Shown here: in pieces, positions 7,802 through 16,985 of the stretch
How positions within the stretch are numbered: the stretch's first letter is position 1
Layout of the letters: the number at the start of each line of letters is the position of its first letter
Assembly (NCBI GenBank): GCA_030748435.1
Contig: JASMLZ010000065.1
Location: 1 to 56,130, forward strand
Length of the DNA stretch: 56,130 bases
Reading direction: 5' to 3'
Origin: Gammaproteobacteria bacterium
Lineage (GTDB): Bacteria; Pseudomonadota; Gammaproteobacteria; Pseudomonadales; Balneatricaceae
Notes under the pieces: model-generated
Databases searched by the model: none
What the model was told of the DNA's origin: nothing
The model's input: the letters and a program-made list of their open reading frames with translations, nothing else
Translations under genes and position numbers: made by a program

Positions 7802-10459
7802 TTACAGCAAAACCGGATTGGTTTTGTTGCTCTCAATATTGAACTTCTTAATGGCTTTGCTTACTTCAGCAGATTTCACCACACCTTCTTCGGCCAGAGC
7901 CTTTAACGCTGCTACTACCACGTAGTAGCGGTTAACCTCAAAGAACTCACGCAATTTTTCCCGGCTATCACTACGGCCATAGCCATCGGTACCCAATACT
8001 TTGTAGGTAGTGGGCACCACCTCACGAATTTGCTCGGCAAAGGCCTTAACATAGTCAGTAGCAGCAACCACAGGACCAACACGGTCTTGCAAACATTGTT
8101 CTACGTAACTTTGACGCGGTTCTGCTTCCGGATTCAGCATATTCCAGCGGCTTGCAGCCTGAGCATCGCGGCCTAGCTCATTAAAACTAGTGGCACTCCA
8201 TACATCGGAACCAATGCCAAATTCATCCGCCAAAATGGCGGCGGCGGCTTCTACTTCACGCAAAATAGTGCCCGAACCTAATAGCTGTACTCGCTTTTTG
8301 GCCCGCGGTTTTACTTCCTTGAGCAGATACATACCCTTGATGATACCTGCCTCACAACCGATCGGCATCGCTGGCTGGGTATAGTTCTCGTTCATCACGG
8401 TAATATAGTAGAACTTATTTTCCTTCTCTTGATACATGCGCCGCATGCCATCTTGAATAATCACTGTCAGTTCGTAGGCATAGGTCGGATCATAAGTGAC
8501 ACAGTTAGGAATCAGGTTTGCCATAACATGGCTGTGACCATCTTCGTGCTGCAGACCCTCACCATTAAGGGTCGTTCGACCCGCCGTACCACCGATCAAA
8601 AAGCCTCGTGCCTGACTGTCTCCAGCCGCCCAGGCTAAATCACCTACCCGCTGGAAACCAAACATGGAGTAGAAAACATAGAACGGAATCATGGCGTAGT
8701 TGTTGTTACTATAGGAAGTAGCACAAGCTAACCAGGCCGACATAGCACCCGATTCATTAATCCCTTCTTCCAGTATCTGGCCGGCTTGGTCTTCCCGGTA
8801 GTACATGATCTGATCGGAATCATGGGGCACATACTTCTGCCCTTCTGCCGTGTAGATACCCAATTGGCGGAACATACCTTCCATACCAAAGGTGCGGGCT
8901 TCATCCGGCACAATGGGCACAATACGTTGGCCTATGGACTTGTCTTTAACCAGAGTCGTTAAAGTCCGCACAAAAGACATAGTCGTCGATACTTCACGTT
9001 TCCCACTGGACTTCAGTTGGCTAGCTAACGCCTCCAAAACGGGTGTCTCCAAAGCCTCGAAATCAGCTCGGCGTGATGGTAAAACACCACCCAAGCTGTC
9101 GCGACGAGCGCGCATATATTTCATTTCTGGGGAGTCTTCATGTGGACGGTAGTAGGGCACCGTTTTTAACTGGTCATCGTTAAGTGGAATATTAAAACGA
9201 TCACGGAAGGACAGCATATCATCCATACCCAGCTTTTTCAGGGAATGAGTTGGGTTCTTGGCTTCGCCAGATTTACCCATGCCGTAGCCTTTGACAGTCT
9301 GGGCCAAAATGACCGTAGGGCGGTCCTTGGTGTGAAAAGCTTCGTAATAAGCAGCATAAACCTTATAGGGATCATGACCACCACGGTTAAGGTTCATAAT
9401 GTCATCATCCGACAGATGTGACACCATGTCTTTTAATTCAGGGTTCTGACCGAAGAAGTGCTCACGCGTATAGGCGCCACCCATGGCCTTGTAGTTCTGC
9501 AACTCACCATCAACAACTTCGTTCATGCGTTGTTGCAGCAGTCCGTCGTTATCTTTTTCGAACAGTGGATCCCAGTGACGGCCCCACAGCACTTTAATTA
9601 CATTCCAGCCCGCACCCTTAAAGATGCCTTCCAACTCTTGCACAACTTTACCGTTACCACGCACTGGGCCATCCAGACGCTGCAAGTTACAGTTAATAAC
9701 AAAAATCAGGTTATCCAGCTTTTCGCGGCCAGCTAGGGAAATACAACCCAAGGTTTCTGGCTCATCACACTCGCCATCACCCAGAAAAGCCCAAACCTTG
9801 CGATCGCCATTCTCTACCAAGCCACGATTTTGCTGATAACGCATAATATGAGCTTGATGAATCGCCTGAATAGGACCCAAACCCATAGAAACCGTGGGAA
9901 ACTGCCAATAATCAGGCATTAACCAGGGGTGCGGATAAGAAGACAAGCCGTTGCCATCCACTTCCCGCCGAAAGTTATCCATTTGTTCATCGGTCAGGCG
10001 CCCTTCCAAATAGGATCGGGCATAAATACCTGGCGCTATATGACCTTGGAAAAACACCAGATCACCTTCTTGCTGGTCGGTAGTACCACGGAAAAAGTAG
10101 TTAAAACCAATATCATATAAGGTAGCTGAAGAAGAAAAACTGGAGATATGGCCGCCTAGTCCGTCGTCATTATCATTGGCACGCATCACCATAGCCATGG
10201 CATTCCAACGAATTAAAGAGCGAATTCGACGCTCCATAAACAGGTCACCAGGCATACGTTGTTCATCTTTGGGCAAGATGGTATTCACATAGGGGGTAGT
10301 CAGGGCGCATTCTTGTGCCGCCCCTTCAGCGCGGGCCTTTTCGCCCAGTTTGGTAAGAATATAGCGAGCCCGATCAGCCCCTTCATGCTTAATGACAGAC
10401 GTCAGCGCATCTAGCCATTCTTGTGTTTCGATAGGATCGATATCAGTTGTGGAGGGCAC
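7802..10459 (-). CDS. aceE: Pyruvate dehydrogenase E1, homodimeric type
   Basis: E1 is the thiamine-diphosphate enzyme that decarboxylates pyruvate and acetylates the E2 lipoyl arm. The 885-residue length matches the gammaproteobacterial alpha2-type AceE (about 887). Recognisable segments are the N-terminal DIDPIETQEWLDALTSVI, the TPP-binding GDGECDEPE followed by NLQRLDGPVRGNGKV, and the C-terminal GTDGYGRSDSREKLREFFEV. The start is GTG at 10457-10459 behind AGGAGAA; no better ATG is near. It is the middle gene of pdhR-aceE-aceF, separated from pdhR by 275 bases that carry two palindromes. Confidence 0.97.
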   Translation of the reverse strand: MPSTTDIDPIETQEWLDALTSVIKHEGADRARYILTKLGEKARAEGAAQECALTTPYVNTILPKDEQRMPGDLFMERRIRSLIRWNAMAMVMRANDNDDGLGGHISSFSSSATLYDIGFNYFFRGTTDQQEGDLVFFQGHIAPGIYARSYLEGRLTDEQMDNFRREVDGNGLSSYPHPWLMPDYWQFPTVSMGLGPIQAIHQAHIMRYQQNRGLVENGDRKVWAFLGDGECDEPETLGCISLAGREKLDNLIFVINCNLQRLDGPVRGNGKVVQELEGIFKGAGWNVIKVLWGRHWDPLFEKDNDGLLQQRMNEVVDGELQNYKAMGGAYTREHFFGQNPELKDMVSHLSDDDIMNLNRGGHDPYKVYAAYYEAFHTKDRPTVILAQTVKGYGMGKSGEAKNPTHSLKKLGMDDMLSFRDRFNIPLNDDQLKTVPYYRPHEDSPEMKYMRARRDSLGGVLPSRRADFEALETPVLEALASQLKSSGKREVSTTMSFVRTLTTLVKDKSIGQRIVPIVPDEARTFGMEGMFRQLGIYTAEGQKYVPHDSDQIMYYREDQAGQILEEGINESGAMSAWLACATSYSNNNYAMIPFYVFYSMFGFQRVGDLAWAAGDSQARGFLIGGTAGRTTLNGEGLQHEDGHSHVMANLIPNCVTYDPTYAYELTVIIQDGMRRMYQEKENKFYYITVMNENYTQPAMPIGCEAGIIKGMYLLKEVKPRAKKRVQLLGSGTILREVEAAAAILADEFGIGSDVWSATSFNELGRDAQAASRWNMLNPEAEPRQSYVEQCLQDRVGPVVAATDYVKAFAEQIREVVPTTYKVLGTDGYGRSDSREKLREFFEVNRYYVVVAALKALAEEGVVKSAEVSKAIKKFNIESNKTNPVLL

Positions 10460-10635
10460 AAACTTCTCCTGCTATGTACAACCCGCAGGATAACTACGGG
10501 CATGTTGGCTTTACCTGGTCCCTTTTGAAGACCAGCCTTGCGCAAAAGCTGCTTATGTCTGGCTATTTGGGTTGAATTAGCCAGATGCCTTTGCTTACCA
10601 AAAGCCCAAATCAGATCGTAGAGGCCTTTGATTTC

Positions 10636-10652
10636 TTGTAAATATATTACAG
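10636..10652. promoter_or_regulatory. HexR-like palindrome, aceE-proximal copy
   Basis: TTGTAA-ATATA-TTACAG, a 17-bp inverted repeat with one mismatch, lies about 180 bases upstream of aceE. The core TGTAAATATATTACA is close to the HexR consensus TGTAATNNNATTACA known from gammaproteobacterial central-carbon regulons. Assignment to HexR is inference. Confidence 0.5.
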
Positions 10653-10696
10653 CAACACGTATAAAAGCGCCAGTAACGGAGTACTTTTTTATATTC

Positions 10697-10713
10697 TTGT
10701 AATATATTTACAA
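10697..10713. promoter_or_regulatory. HexR-like palindrome, pdhR-proximal copy
   Basis: TTGTAA-TATAT-TTACAA is a perfect 17-bp inverted repeat, 61 bp (start to start) from the first copy and just beyond the pdhR stop codon. Two similar sites roughly six helical turns apart suggest cooperative or looping regulation of an aceEF-specific promoter. The regulator identity is inferred from the motif only. Confidence 0.5.
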
Positions 10714-10734
10714 ATAAAACTATTTTTTGCCAAG

Positions 10735-11490
10735 CTAAATTGATGAGCGCCGCATGGCTCTTTCCAAGCGCGTACTCTCCTTACCCTGTTCTATAATGGC
10801 GTCTTCAACAAAAGCCAGATGATCGTGGGCAGCATTTCGCGCAGCTTCGGGGTCACCGTCCAGTATTGATTGCAACAGCACACTGTGCTGATCATGGATC
10901 AAGGCACGAATATCACGTTTGGGGTAAATACTTTCCAGGTTGTTGTAAATATTCTTTCTTAACAAGGTAAACAAAGCCCGCATGGTATGTAGTAATACGG
11001 TATTGTGAGAAGCCTCAGCAATAGCTAGGTGAAAATCCGCATCGGCTTTGGTTTCTTTGGCAAATTGCTTGGCATCGTGGGCTTCCTGCAAGTGCTTATG
11101 GCAAGCGCGCAAACGCTCACGATCAGCCTCCGTACAACGCAGGGCAGCATAATAGGCTGTCACCCCCTCCAGAGCGTGACGAAACTCCAATAGATCGTAT
11201 TGCGCCTCCGGATGGCTGTCAAACAACTGGGTAAGTGGGTCAACAAAGCTGTTACCCACATTTTCGGCAACATAAGAACCACCGCCCTGACGACTGTTTA
11301 TCAACCCACGCGCAGCCAATTTTTGCAAGGCTTCACGTAACGACGGGCGTGACACTTCAAATTGTACCGCCAAATCTCTCTCTGGCGGCAATTTTTGCCC
11401 TGGTTTTAAGCTACCTTCCAAGATCATGGCTTCCAGCTGCTCCATGATGACATCAGATATTTTAGGTTGTTTAACGCGTTGATAGGCCAT
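10735..11490 (-). CDS. pdhR: PdhR, pyruvate-responsive GntR/FadR-family repressor
   Basis: This 251-residue GntR-family regulator (FadR subfamily) sits upstream of aceEF. The start MAYQRVKQPKISDVI and the winged-helix segment PPERDLAVQFEVSRPSLREAL closely match E. coli PdhR, and FRHALEGVTAYYAALR lies at the start of the all-helical FCD effector domain. E. coli PdhR is released from DNA by pyruvate. I chose ATG 11490; an ATG three codons upstream also exists. PdhR-type palindromes lie at 11611-11623 (its own upstream region) and 11771-11795 (in front of the divergent TRAP operon). Confidence 0.94.
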   Translation of the reverse strand: MAYQRVKQPKISDVIMEQLEAMILEGSLKPGQKLPPERDLAVQFEVSRPSLREALQKLAARGLINSRQGGGSYVAENVGNSFVDPLTQLFDSHPEAQYDLLEFRHALEGVTAYYAALRCTEADRERLRACHKHLQEAHDAKQFAKETKADADFHLAIAEASHNTVLLHTMRALFTLLRKNIYNNLESIYPKRDIRALIHDQHSVLLQSILDGDPEAARNAAHDHLAFVEDAIIEQGKESTRLERAMRRSSI

Positions 11491-11610
11491 GTATTTCATA
11501 TTTATTTGCTAGCAGTTCCAACAGTTTAATACCCACGGTCCCTAACAACAAGCATCAACCTACCCTGATCGATTCCGAATATCTTACTAGAGTGTAATTA
11601 AACTGTTTTT

Positions 11611-11623
11611 TTGGTATTACCAA
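11611..11623. promoter_or_regulatory. PdhR-type operator, pdhR side
   Basis: TTGGTATTACCAA is a perfect odd-centred palindrome with the half-site ATTGGT/ACCAAT known for E. coli PdhR. It lies about 120 bases upstream of the pdhR start, consistent with autoregulation. Confidence 0.75.
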
Positions 11624-11727
11624 TTATTACGAACAGCAAAAGTACACATTTTATAAAAATTGGTCAACTATTTTATTTATATTATTATTTTATAGATTCC
11701 ATATTTTAGGCAGTTATAAAAAAAATG

Positions 11728-11757
11728 TTGACAAGTGATAGGATTCTATTTTACCTT
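11728..11757 (+). promoter_or_regulatory. Predicted promoter of the TRAP operon
   Basis: An exact TTGACA (11728-11733) is followed after 18 bases by a weak -10-like TACCTT (11752-11757). The start would be near 11764, directly in front of the PdhR-type palindrome at 11771-11795. The -35 box is strong but the -10 is poor. Confidence 0.4.
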
Positions 11758-11770
11758 GTTACAACCATTC

Positions 11771-11795
11771 GGTAATTTGGTATTACCAATTTACC
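11771..11795. promoter_or_regulatory. PdhR-type operator, TRAP side
   Basis: This 25-bp near-perfect palindrome is centred on TTGGTATTACCAA (same core as the site at 11611) and flanked by GGTAA and TTACC arms. It lies between the predicted TRAP promoter and the dctP start, as expected for a repressor site relieved by pyruvate. Confidence 0.75.
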
Positions 11796-11866
11796 TTAGA
11801 GGTTAAAATCCTATGGACCTTCATTCATATGGTTATAAGAACAAACCAACCTTTTTGAGGATAATC

Positions 11867-12928
11867 ATGAAGCTACTCAAACAAGCACTCACTGCAACTG
11901 CCATTACCCTGACAGTTGCCTCTGTAAGCACCGCGGCTCTTGCCGAGGACAAAATCCTACTTAAAACCCCGGTTGCTTTCCCATCAACTCTACCGGCTCT
12001 AGGTAGCCCAATCATCGATATCCAAGACACCATTAACGCCCTTGGCGGTGGTACCTTGAAGATGAAGTTCTATGAGCCTAAAAAACTGGTATCGACACCA
12101 GAGATACTGGACGCCGTATCCAGTGGTAAGGTGAACGCTGGTTATACTACTGCCGGTTATCATGCTGGCAAAATGCCCGCTGCGCCTATTTTCTCCTCCG
12201 TACCTTTCGGCCCGGAAGCGGGTGAGTATCTGGCATGGATTCTGTACGGCAATGGTGGTGCACTGTATCAGGAAATGTATGACAGCAACGGCTATAATGT
12301 TCACGTAGAGCCTTGTGCCATCCTGTCACCAGAAACCTCGGGCTGGTTCGCCAATCCAATCAACTCACCTGAAGACCTGAAAGGCTTGAATATGCGTTTC
12401 TTTGGTTTAGGTGCCAAGGTAATGGAAAAACTGGGCGTCAGCACAGTGGGCCTGCCTGGTGGCGAAATCTTCGGTGCTTTGGAGAAAGGCGCTATCGATG
12501 CTACCGAGTTCTCCCAACCAGCTATCGACCAGCGTCTGGGTCTGCATAAGATCGTTAAGTACAACTACTTCCCTGGCTGGCACCAACAAGCCACTTTGTT
12601 CGAGCTGCTGATCAACGGCGATGCTTGGAACAAAATGTCTGACCGCCAGAAGAAAGTTGTGAAAATGACTTGTCGCGCGTCTTTGGCAAACTCCTTCGCT
12701 GAAGGTGAGGCTTCTCAGTTTGACGTTATGGCAAAAGCTGAAGAGAATGGCGTTCAGATCATGTACTGGAGTGACGACATGCTGAACACCTTCAAGACAA
12801 CTTGGGATCAGGTTGCTGTTGAATTTGCTGCAGAAGATCCTTTCTTCGCCAAGGTATATGCTGATCTGAGCGAGTTCCGCGCCGGTTACGACCTATGGGA
12901 AGCCAACGCTTTCTTACCACGTAAGTAA
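11867..12928 (+). CDS. dctP: TRAP transporter substrate-binding protein (DctP family, 2-oxoacid-like)
   Basis: This is the periplasmic binding protein of a tripartite ATP-independent (TRAP) importer. Starting at ATG 11867, behind GAGGATAATC, it has a signal peptide (MKLLKQALTATAITLTVASV, with cleavage likely after ALA). The mature part has family motifs, notably SSGKVNAGYTTAGYHAGK, then GLNMRFFGLGAKVMEKLG and LPGGEIFGALEKGAIDATEF, and later NYFPGWHQQATLFELLIN. The LPGGEI and PGWH features resemble the TakP-type group that binds 2-oxoacids such as pyruvate. Length is 353 residues. PdhR-type sites upstream make a pyruvate- or lactate-related substrate likely, but this is inference. An upstream ATG at 11813 would mask the signal peptide. 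Confidence 0.9.
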   Translation: MKLLKQALTATAITLTVASVSTAALAEDKILLKTPVAFPSTLPALGSPIIDIQDTINALGGGTLKMKFYEPKKLVSTPEILDAVSSGKVNAGYTTAGYHAGKMPAAPIFSSVPFGPEAGEYLAWILYGNGGALYQEMYDSNGYNVHVEPCAILSPETSGWFANPINSPEDLKGLNMRFFGLGAKVMEKLGVSTVGLPGGEIFGALEKGAIDATEFSQPAIDQRLGLHKIVKYNYFPGWHQQATLFELLINGDAWNKMSDRQKKVVKMTCRASLANSFAEGEASQFDVMAKAEENGVQIMYWSDDMLNTFKTTWDQVAVEFAAEDPFFAKVYADLSEFRAGYDLWEANAFLPRK

Positions 12929-12953
12929 CCTTTTCTAATACTCCAACCTCGAA

Positions 12954-12986
12954 AGGGCTGTCTAACTTCTAGGCAGCTCTTTTTTC
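12954..12986 (+). terminator. Intercistronic hairpin with T-run after dctP
   Basis: GGGCTGTCT pairs with AGGCAGCTC (some G-T pairs) and is followed by TTTTTT. It lies between dctP and the permease genes. A leaky terminator here would give more binding protein than permease, a common arrangement in TRAP operons. Confidence 0.6.
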
Positions 12987-13060
12987 TGGCGTATCCAGAT
13001 CATATGTGCTTACATGTGTTGAGGATACGCCTTTCTTTTTATTCCGTTGTGGAGACTAAC

Positions 13061-13588
13061 ATGAATAAATCGGTACTGCTAACCATTGCCGATGCCATTG
13101 ATGCCGGCGTTAAGCGCACAGGCAATATCATCGCCTGGACCTATATATTGCTAATTATTGCTATTATTAGCCAAGTTATATTACGTCGAGGCTTTCATAG
13201 TGGCCTGATTGCCCTTGAAGAACTGCAATGGCACCTTTATGCCATTGGCGTTATGTTCGGCATGGCTTATACCCAAGTTCTCGATGCCCATGTTCGGGTA
13301 GACCTGTTACACCAGAATATGCGTCATCGTACACAGCAATGGATAGAAATTATTGGTATTTTATTGCTTGCTATACCCTTTATAGGCACATTATTTATAA
13401 ACAGCTTTGACTTTGTCTATGAGTCATGGCGTGTTTCAGAGAGATCCTGGTCACCATCAGGACTGCCTTTTACCTGGGCCATCAAGGCCGTTATCCCACT
13501 TAGTTGCGGGTTACTATTAATTGCTTTTGTAGCTCGCATTGCACGATGCATCCACCTGCTACGCACACCTGCACCTGAAGGAGCATAA
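13061..13588 (+). CDS. dctQ: TRAP transporter small permease (DctQ)
   Basis: The 175-residue protein has four hydrophobic segments (about residues 20-40, 55-75, 90-115 and 135-160), the DctQ pattern. It contains the conserved LIALEELQWHLYAIGVMFGM stretch and the later ERSWSPSGLPFTWAIKAVIP stretch. It partners with DctM in the inner membrane. ATG 13061 is preceded by GGAGAC; the longer frame from 13004 adds no membrane segment and lacks support. The dctM gene starts 2 bases after its stop codon. Confidence 0.92.
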   Translation: MNKSVLLTIADAIDAGVKRTGNIIAWTYILLIIAIISQVILRRGFHSGLIALEELQWHLYAIGVMFGMAYTQVLDAHVRVDLLHQNMRHRTQQWIEIIGILLLAIPFIGTLFINSFDFVYESWRVSERSWSPSGLPFTWAIKAVIPLSCGLLLIAFVARIARCIHLLRTPAPEGA

Positions 13589-13590
13589 TC

Positions 13591-14979
13591 GTGGAAGCTA
13601 ATGAAATTCTTGTTATTGCCATGTTTGGCAGCTTTATTCTTTTACTATTTACCGGTTTCCCCGTAGCCTGGGTATTAGGTGGTGTTGGCGTCATCTTTTG
13701 TGTGGCGGGTTATCTGGCAGATATCTATCTGGATACCTTTACCGGCTTGGATATGACCACTTTGGGCCTGGTCGTTAACAGGGTTTACAAAATCATGGAC
13801 AACTGGATTTTGGTAGCCCTGCCCATGTTTATTTTTATGGGTATTATGCTTGATAAGTCAGGGGTAGCAGAACGTTTGATGAACGCTTTGCAAGATATGT
13901 TCGGCAAGGTTCGGGGTGGGTTAGCCATCACTGTGATCTCTATCGGAATTATTCTTGCGGCATCAACAGGTATTATCGGTGCCTCAGTGGTACTACTGGC
14001 AGTAATGTCTTTACCAGCCATGCAAAAACAGGGCTACAATATGCCTTTGGCACTTGGCACTATTGCCAGCGCCGGCACCTTGGGCATACTGATCCCCCCT
14101 AGCATTATGCTGGTTATTATGGCGGATCAACTGGGTTTGTCCGTTGGTGACCTGTTTATGGGCGCCGTATTTCCTGGTGTTATCCTGGGTGCCTTGTATA
14201 TCGTTTACATTCTGGCAGTGGGTATTTTCAAACCAGGCTATGCGCCACTACCAACAGATGCCAAGGCTCCTGATTGGGGCGTAGTATGGCGGGTTATTAC
14301 CAGCGTATTACCCACCCTGCTACTTATTTTTGCCGTGTTAGGTTCTATCTTCGCCGGCATAGCGACTCCCACCGAAGCCTCTGGCGTAGGCGCACTAGGT
14401 GCTACTTTATTGGCTGCATATAATGGCAAGCTTAAGCTGAGTGTTTTAAAGGAAGCCTTACAAGGCACTTATAATACAACAGCCTACATCTTCGCCATCT
14501 TTATCGGCGCCACCTGCTTTGCTCTGGTACTGCGCGAACTTGGCGGTGACGAGTTGATTGAGTCCTTCCTGACCGGCCTGCCATTTGGGCCATATGGCAT
14601 CATCCTGTTTATACTGGGTATTATCTTCTTGCTTGGCTTCTTCCTCGACTGGATAGAAATCACCCTGATTGTACTACCGCTGCTAGCGCCGGTTATCTCT
14701 GCTCTTGGCCTGGATATCAATGGCTATGGTGTGGTGGATAATCCCGAACTGGTATGGTTTGTTATGCTGGTGGCTATGGCACTGCAGACAAGCTTCCTGA
14801 CCCCGCCCGTTGGCTTCGCCTTATTCTACCTGAAAGGCGTTTGTCCTCCTGGAGTCAAGTTGACTGATATCTACAAGGGCGTTGTGCCCTTTATTGTGCT
14901 ACAGGTAACAGGCATGTTAATTCTGCTACTATGGCCACAAATTTCTCTGTGGTTACCGGCTGTAGCATATGCCAATTAG
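13591..14979 (+). CDS. dctM: TRAP transporter large permease (DctM)
   Basis: This 462-residue, highly hydrophobic protein has about 12 membrane segments. It is the sodium-coupled transport subunit of the TRAP system. Family signatures include GVAERLMNALQDMFGKVRGG, SAGTLGILIPPSIMLVI and FAGIATPTEASGVGALGA. The start is GTG at 13591 behind AAGGAG. It is translationally close to dctQ. A clear terminator follows at 15012-15045, so dctPQM forms a complete operon. Confidence 0.94.
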   Translation: MEANEILVIAMFGSFILLLFTGFPVAWVLGGVGVIFCVAGYLADIYLDTFTGLDMTTLGLVVNRVYKIMDNWILVALPMFIFMGIMLDKSGVAERLMNALQDMFGKVRGGLAITVISIGIILAASTGIIGASVVLLAVMSLPAMQKQGYNMPLALGTIASAGTLGILIPPSIMLVIMADQLGLSVGDLFMGAVFPGVILGALYIVYILAVGIFKPGYAPLPTDAKAPDWGVVWRVITSVLPTLLLIFAVLGSIFAGIATPTEASGVGALGATLLAAYNGKLKLSVLKEALQGTYNTTAYIFAIFIGATCFALVLRELGGDELIESFLTGLPFGPYGIILFILGIIFLLGFFLDWIEITLIVLPLLAPVISALGLDINGYGVVDNPELVWFVMLVAMALQTSFLTPPVGFALFYLKGVCPPGVKLTDIYKGVVPFIVLQVTGMLILLLWPQISLWLPAVAYAN

Positions 14980-15011
14980 TATGTAGTTTTTGGCACTATG
15001 GACTAATAATT

Positions 15012-15045
15012 AACGCCTCTGGGTTTCTTACTCTGGGGCGTTTTT
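15012..15045 (+). terminator. Rho-independent terminator after dctM
   Basis: AACGCCTC pairs with GGGGCGTT (one T-G pair) around a loop of about 17 bases and runs directly into TTTTT. It marks the end of the TRAP operon. Confidence 0.8.
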
Positions 15046-15094
15046 GTTGGCCACCATATGATTAAGCTTTCGATAAAGTATTGTGGACATATAA

Positions 15095-15982
15095 ATGATT
15101 GATCTGGCTATTCTGGAACGTGTAGTTGGCATTGTACTACCCATTATCGGGGTGGTATCAATAGGCGCATTGTATGGCCTGTGGCGCAAGCCTGATATAA
15201 GCATACTTAATCAAGTCAATATGGATATTTTTGTACCTATGCTGGTATTTTCTGTATTGCTAGATAGCCATGTTGATCTCAGCCACCTTGGCCAACTAGC
15301 CGGCGCTGCCGCTTGGGTAATTCTAGGCTCTGGTGTACTACTATGGCCCCTCATTAAACTAACAGCCTGGCCCATAAAAACGTTTGTCCCACCCATGATG
15401 TTCAATAACGTGGGTAACCTTGGCATACCCTTGATGCTACTGGCTTTTGGTGACCAGTTTTTGCCTATCGCCATGGTGTTCTTTCTGGTAGAAATGGTGC
15501 TGCACTTTACCCTGGGGGTGTATATTATTCGCCCCGGCAAAGGCATCAGTGGCGTCTTTCGCCAGCCTATGATGATTGCCACCTTATTAGGCTTGACCCT
15601 TGCCAGCGCTGATGTGCAGCTGCCAGAAACCATTCACCTGCCCCTCTCCATGCTGGGAGAGATCTGCATTCCCCTTATGTTGTTTACTCTGGGGATGCGT
15701 ATGTTGGATGTGAATTTCCATGACTGGCGTATTGGCTTGGCCGGTGCCATCTTATGCCCCCTATCAGGTTTGGCCATGGCCTGGACAGTACCACTATTTA
15801 TAAACCTTTCCAGTGAGCACTTTACCGCCCTGCTATTATTCTCAGTGCTACCACCGGCAGTGCTAAATTATATGGTAGCAGAGCAATTGCAACAGGAGCC
15901 CCAACGCGTTGCTTCTATCGTACTGATTGGCAACCTGTCCGCTATCGTCATTATACCTATAACCCTAGCTCTGATTCTGTAA
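15095..15982 (+). CDS. AEC family transporter
   Basis: This 295-residue membrane protein has about ten hydrophobic segments and the AEC (auxin efflux carrier) layout. The first half contains VNMDIFVPMLVFSVL and FNNVGNLGIPLMLLAFGDQF, where asparagines interrupt a membrane segment; the second half has LGEICIPLMLFTLGMRM. Bacterial AEC proteins carry small organic acids such as malonate or malate. It follows the TRAP operon beyond a terminator, so it probably has its own promoter. Its position next to a PdhR-linked importer is suggestive of organic-acid traffic but not proof. Confidence 0.85.
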   Translation: MIDLAILERVVGIVLPIIGVVSIGALYGLWRKPDISILNQVNMDIFVPMLVFSVLLDSHVDLSHLGQLAGAAAWVILGSGVLLWPLIKLTAWPIKTFVPPMMFNNVGNLGIPLMLLAFGDQFLPIAMVFFLVEMVLHFTLGVYIIRPGKGISGVFRQPMMIATLLGLTLASADVQLPETIHLPLSMLGEICIPLMLFTLGMRMLDVNFHDWRIGLAGAILCPLSGLAMAWTVPLFINLSSEHFTALLLFSVLPPAVLNYMVAEQLQQEPQRVASIVLIGNLSAIVIIPITLALIL

Positions 15983-16085
15983 TGGCACTTGTTATACCGA
16001 CTGGCAAACCAGTAATTGCTCCTTGCTGTGGCTGTGGTAAAATGCCAGCCCTCTTTATATACAGATACACTGCCCTGAGCACACC

Positions 16086-16919
16086 ATGAGCGAAAACCTG
16101 AAAAGCGATCTGATTGCCAACGTTACCACTGCCCTGCAAGAAGATTTGGGTACTGGCGATATCACTGCGGCGCTTATCCCTGCCAATGAACAGGCTCACG
16201 CTCGAGTTATTACTCGCGAAGACGCAACTATCTGTGGTGTAGACTGGGTTGATGAAGTGGCCAGACAGGTTGATACAGATCTGCAGATTATCTGGCAAGT
16301 GGCCGATGCTAGTCGCGTATCGGCTGGACAAACTTTATTTGAGGCCAAAGGATCAGCCCGCAACCTGCTCACATTTGAACGCTGCGCCCTGAACTTTTTG
16401 CAGTGCTTATCGGGAACCGCTACAACAGCGGCCTATTATGCCGAGCTGGTATCTCATACCAAGGTGAAGCTACTGGATACGCGCAAAACCATTCCCGGCC
16501 TGCGTAAAGCACAAAAATATGCGGTCACCTGTGGTAACTGCCACAATCACCGCATTGGCTTGTATGACGCCTTTCTTATCAAGGAAAACCATATTGCTGC
16601 CTGTGGTGGCATTACTAACGCTGTTACCGCCGCCCGCCACTATGCTCCGGACAAGCCCGTAGAAGTGGAAGTGGAAAACATGACTGAGCTGCAACAAGCC
16701 TTGGTTGCTGCTGCCGATATTATTATGCTGGATAATTTTAATCTGGATGATATGCGCGCCGCTGTGCAATTGGCCCAAGGCACTGCCAAACTGGAAGCTT
16801 CCGGGGGTATCACCAATACCACCCTAGTGCCGATTGCTGAAACCGGGGTGGACTATATTTCCATTGGCGCCCTAACCAAGGATTGTCAGTCTATCGATTT
16901 ATCCATGCGATTTGTGTAA
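16086..16919 (+). CDS. nadC: Nicotinate-nucleotide pyrophosphorylase (quinolinate phosphoribosyltransferase)
   Basis: The enzyme converts quinolinate and PRPP to nicotinate mononucleotide, CO2 and pyrophosphate in NAD synthesis. The 277-residue length is standard. Visible motifs are [15 protein letters not shown] near the N-terminus, [19 protein letters not shown] with active-site Arg/Lys, [20 protein letters not shown], and the C-terminal LEASGGIT followed by [10 protein letters not shown]. It stands alone, converging with the Na/Pi cotransporter gene. Confidence 0.97.
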   Translation: MSENLKSDLIANVTTALQEDLGTGDITAALIPANEQAHARVITREDATICGVDWVDEVARQVDTDLQIIWQVADASRVSAGQTLFEAKGSARNLLTFERCALNFLQCLSGTATTAAYYAELVSHTKVKLLDTRKTIPGLRKAQKYAVTCGNCHNHRIGLYDAFLIKENHIAACGGITNAVTAARHYAPDKPVEVEVENMTELQQALVAAADIIMLDNFNLDDMRAAVQLAQGTAKLEASGGITNTTLVPIAETGVDYISIGALTKDCQSIDLSMRFV

Positions 16920-16985
16920 ATTATCGGCCGGTACTGTCTACAGAAGCCCTGCAGGCTGCCACAACTCATAGCCTTTGCACTACCA

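Larger units (their letters stand above)
11500..11866. other. Divergent pdhR/TRAP regulatory region
   Basis: This AT-rich 367-base region contains no convincing gene. It holds two PdhR-type palindromes and promoter-like elements in both directions. For pdhR there is TTGACC (minus strand, 11662-11667) with TACTTT 17 bases downstream. For the TRAP genes there is TTGACA at 11728-11733. Each palindrome lies just downstream of the predicted start on its own side, a position suited to repression. Confidence 0.6.

Noticed and set aside
7055-7925. Two long plus-strand open frames (156 and 226 codons) inside aceF/aceE
   Set aside because: They are antisense to the Ala/Pro/Glu-rich E2 lipoyl region, whose codon use produces such frames; no real protein pattern.
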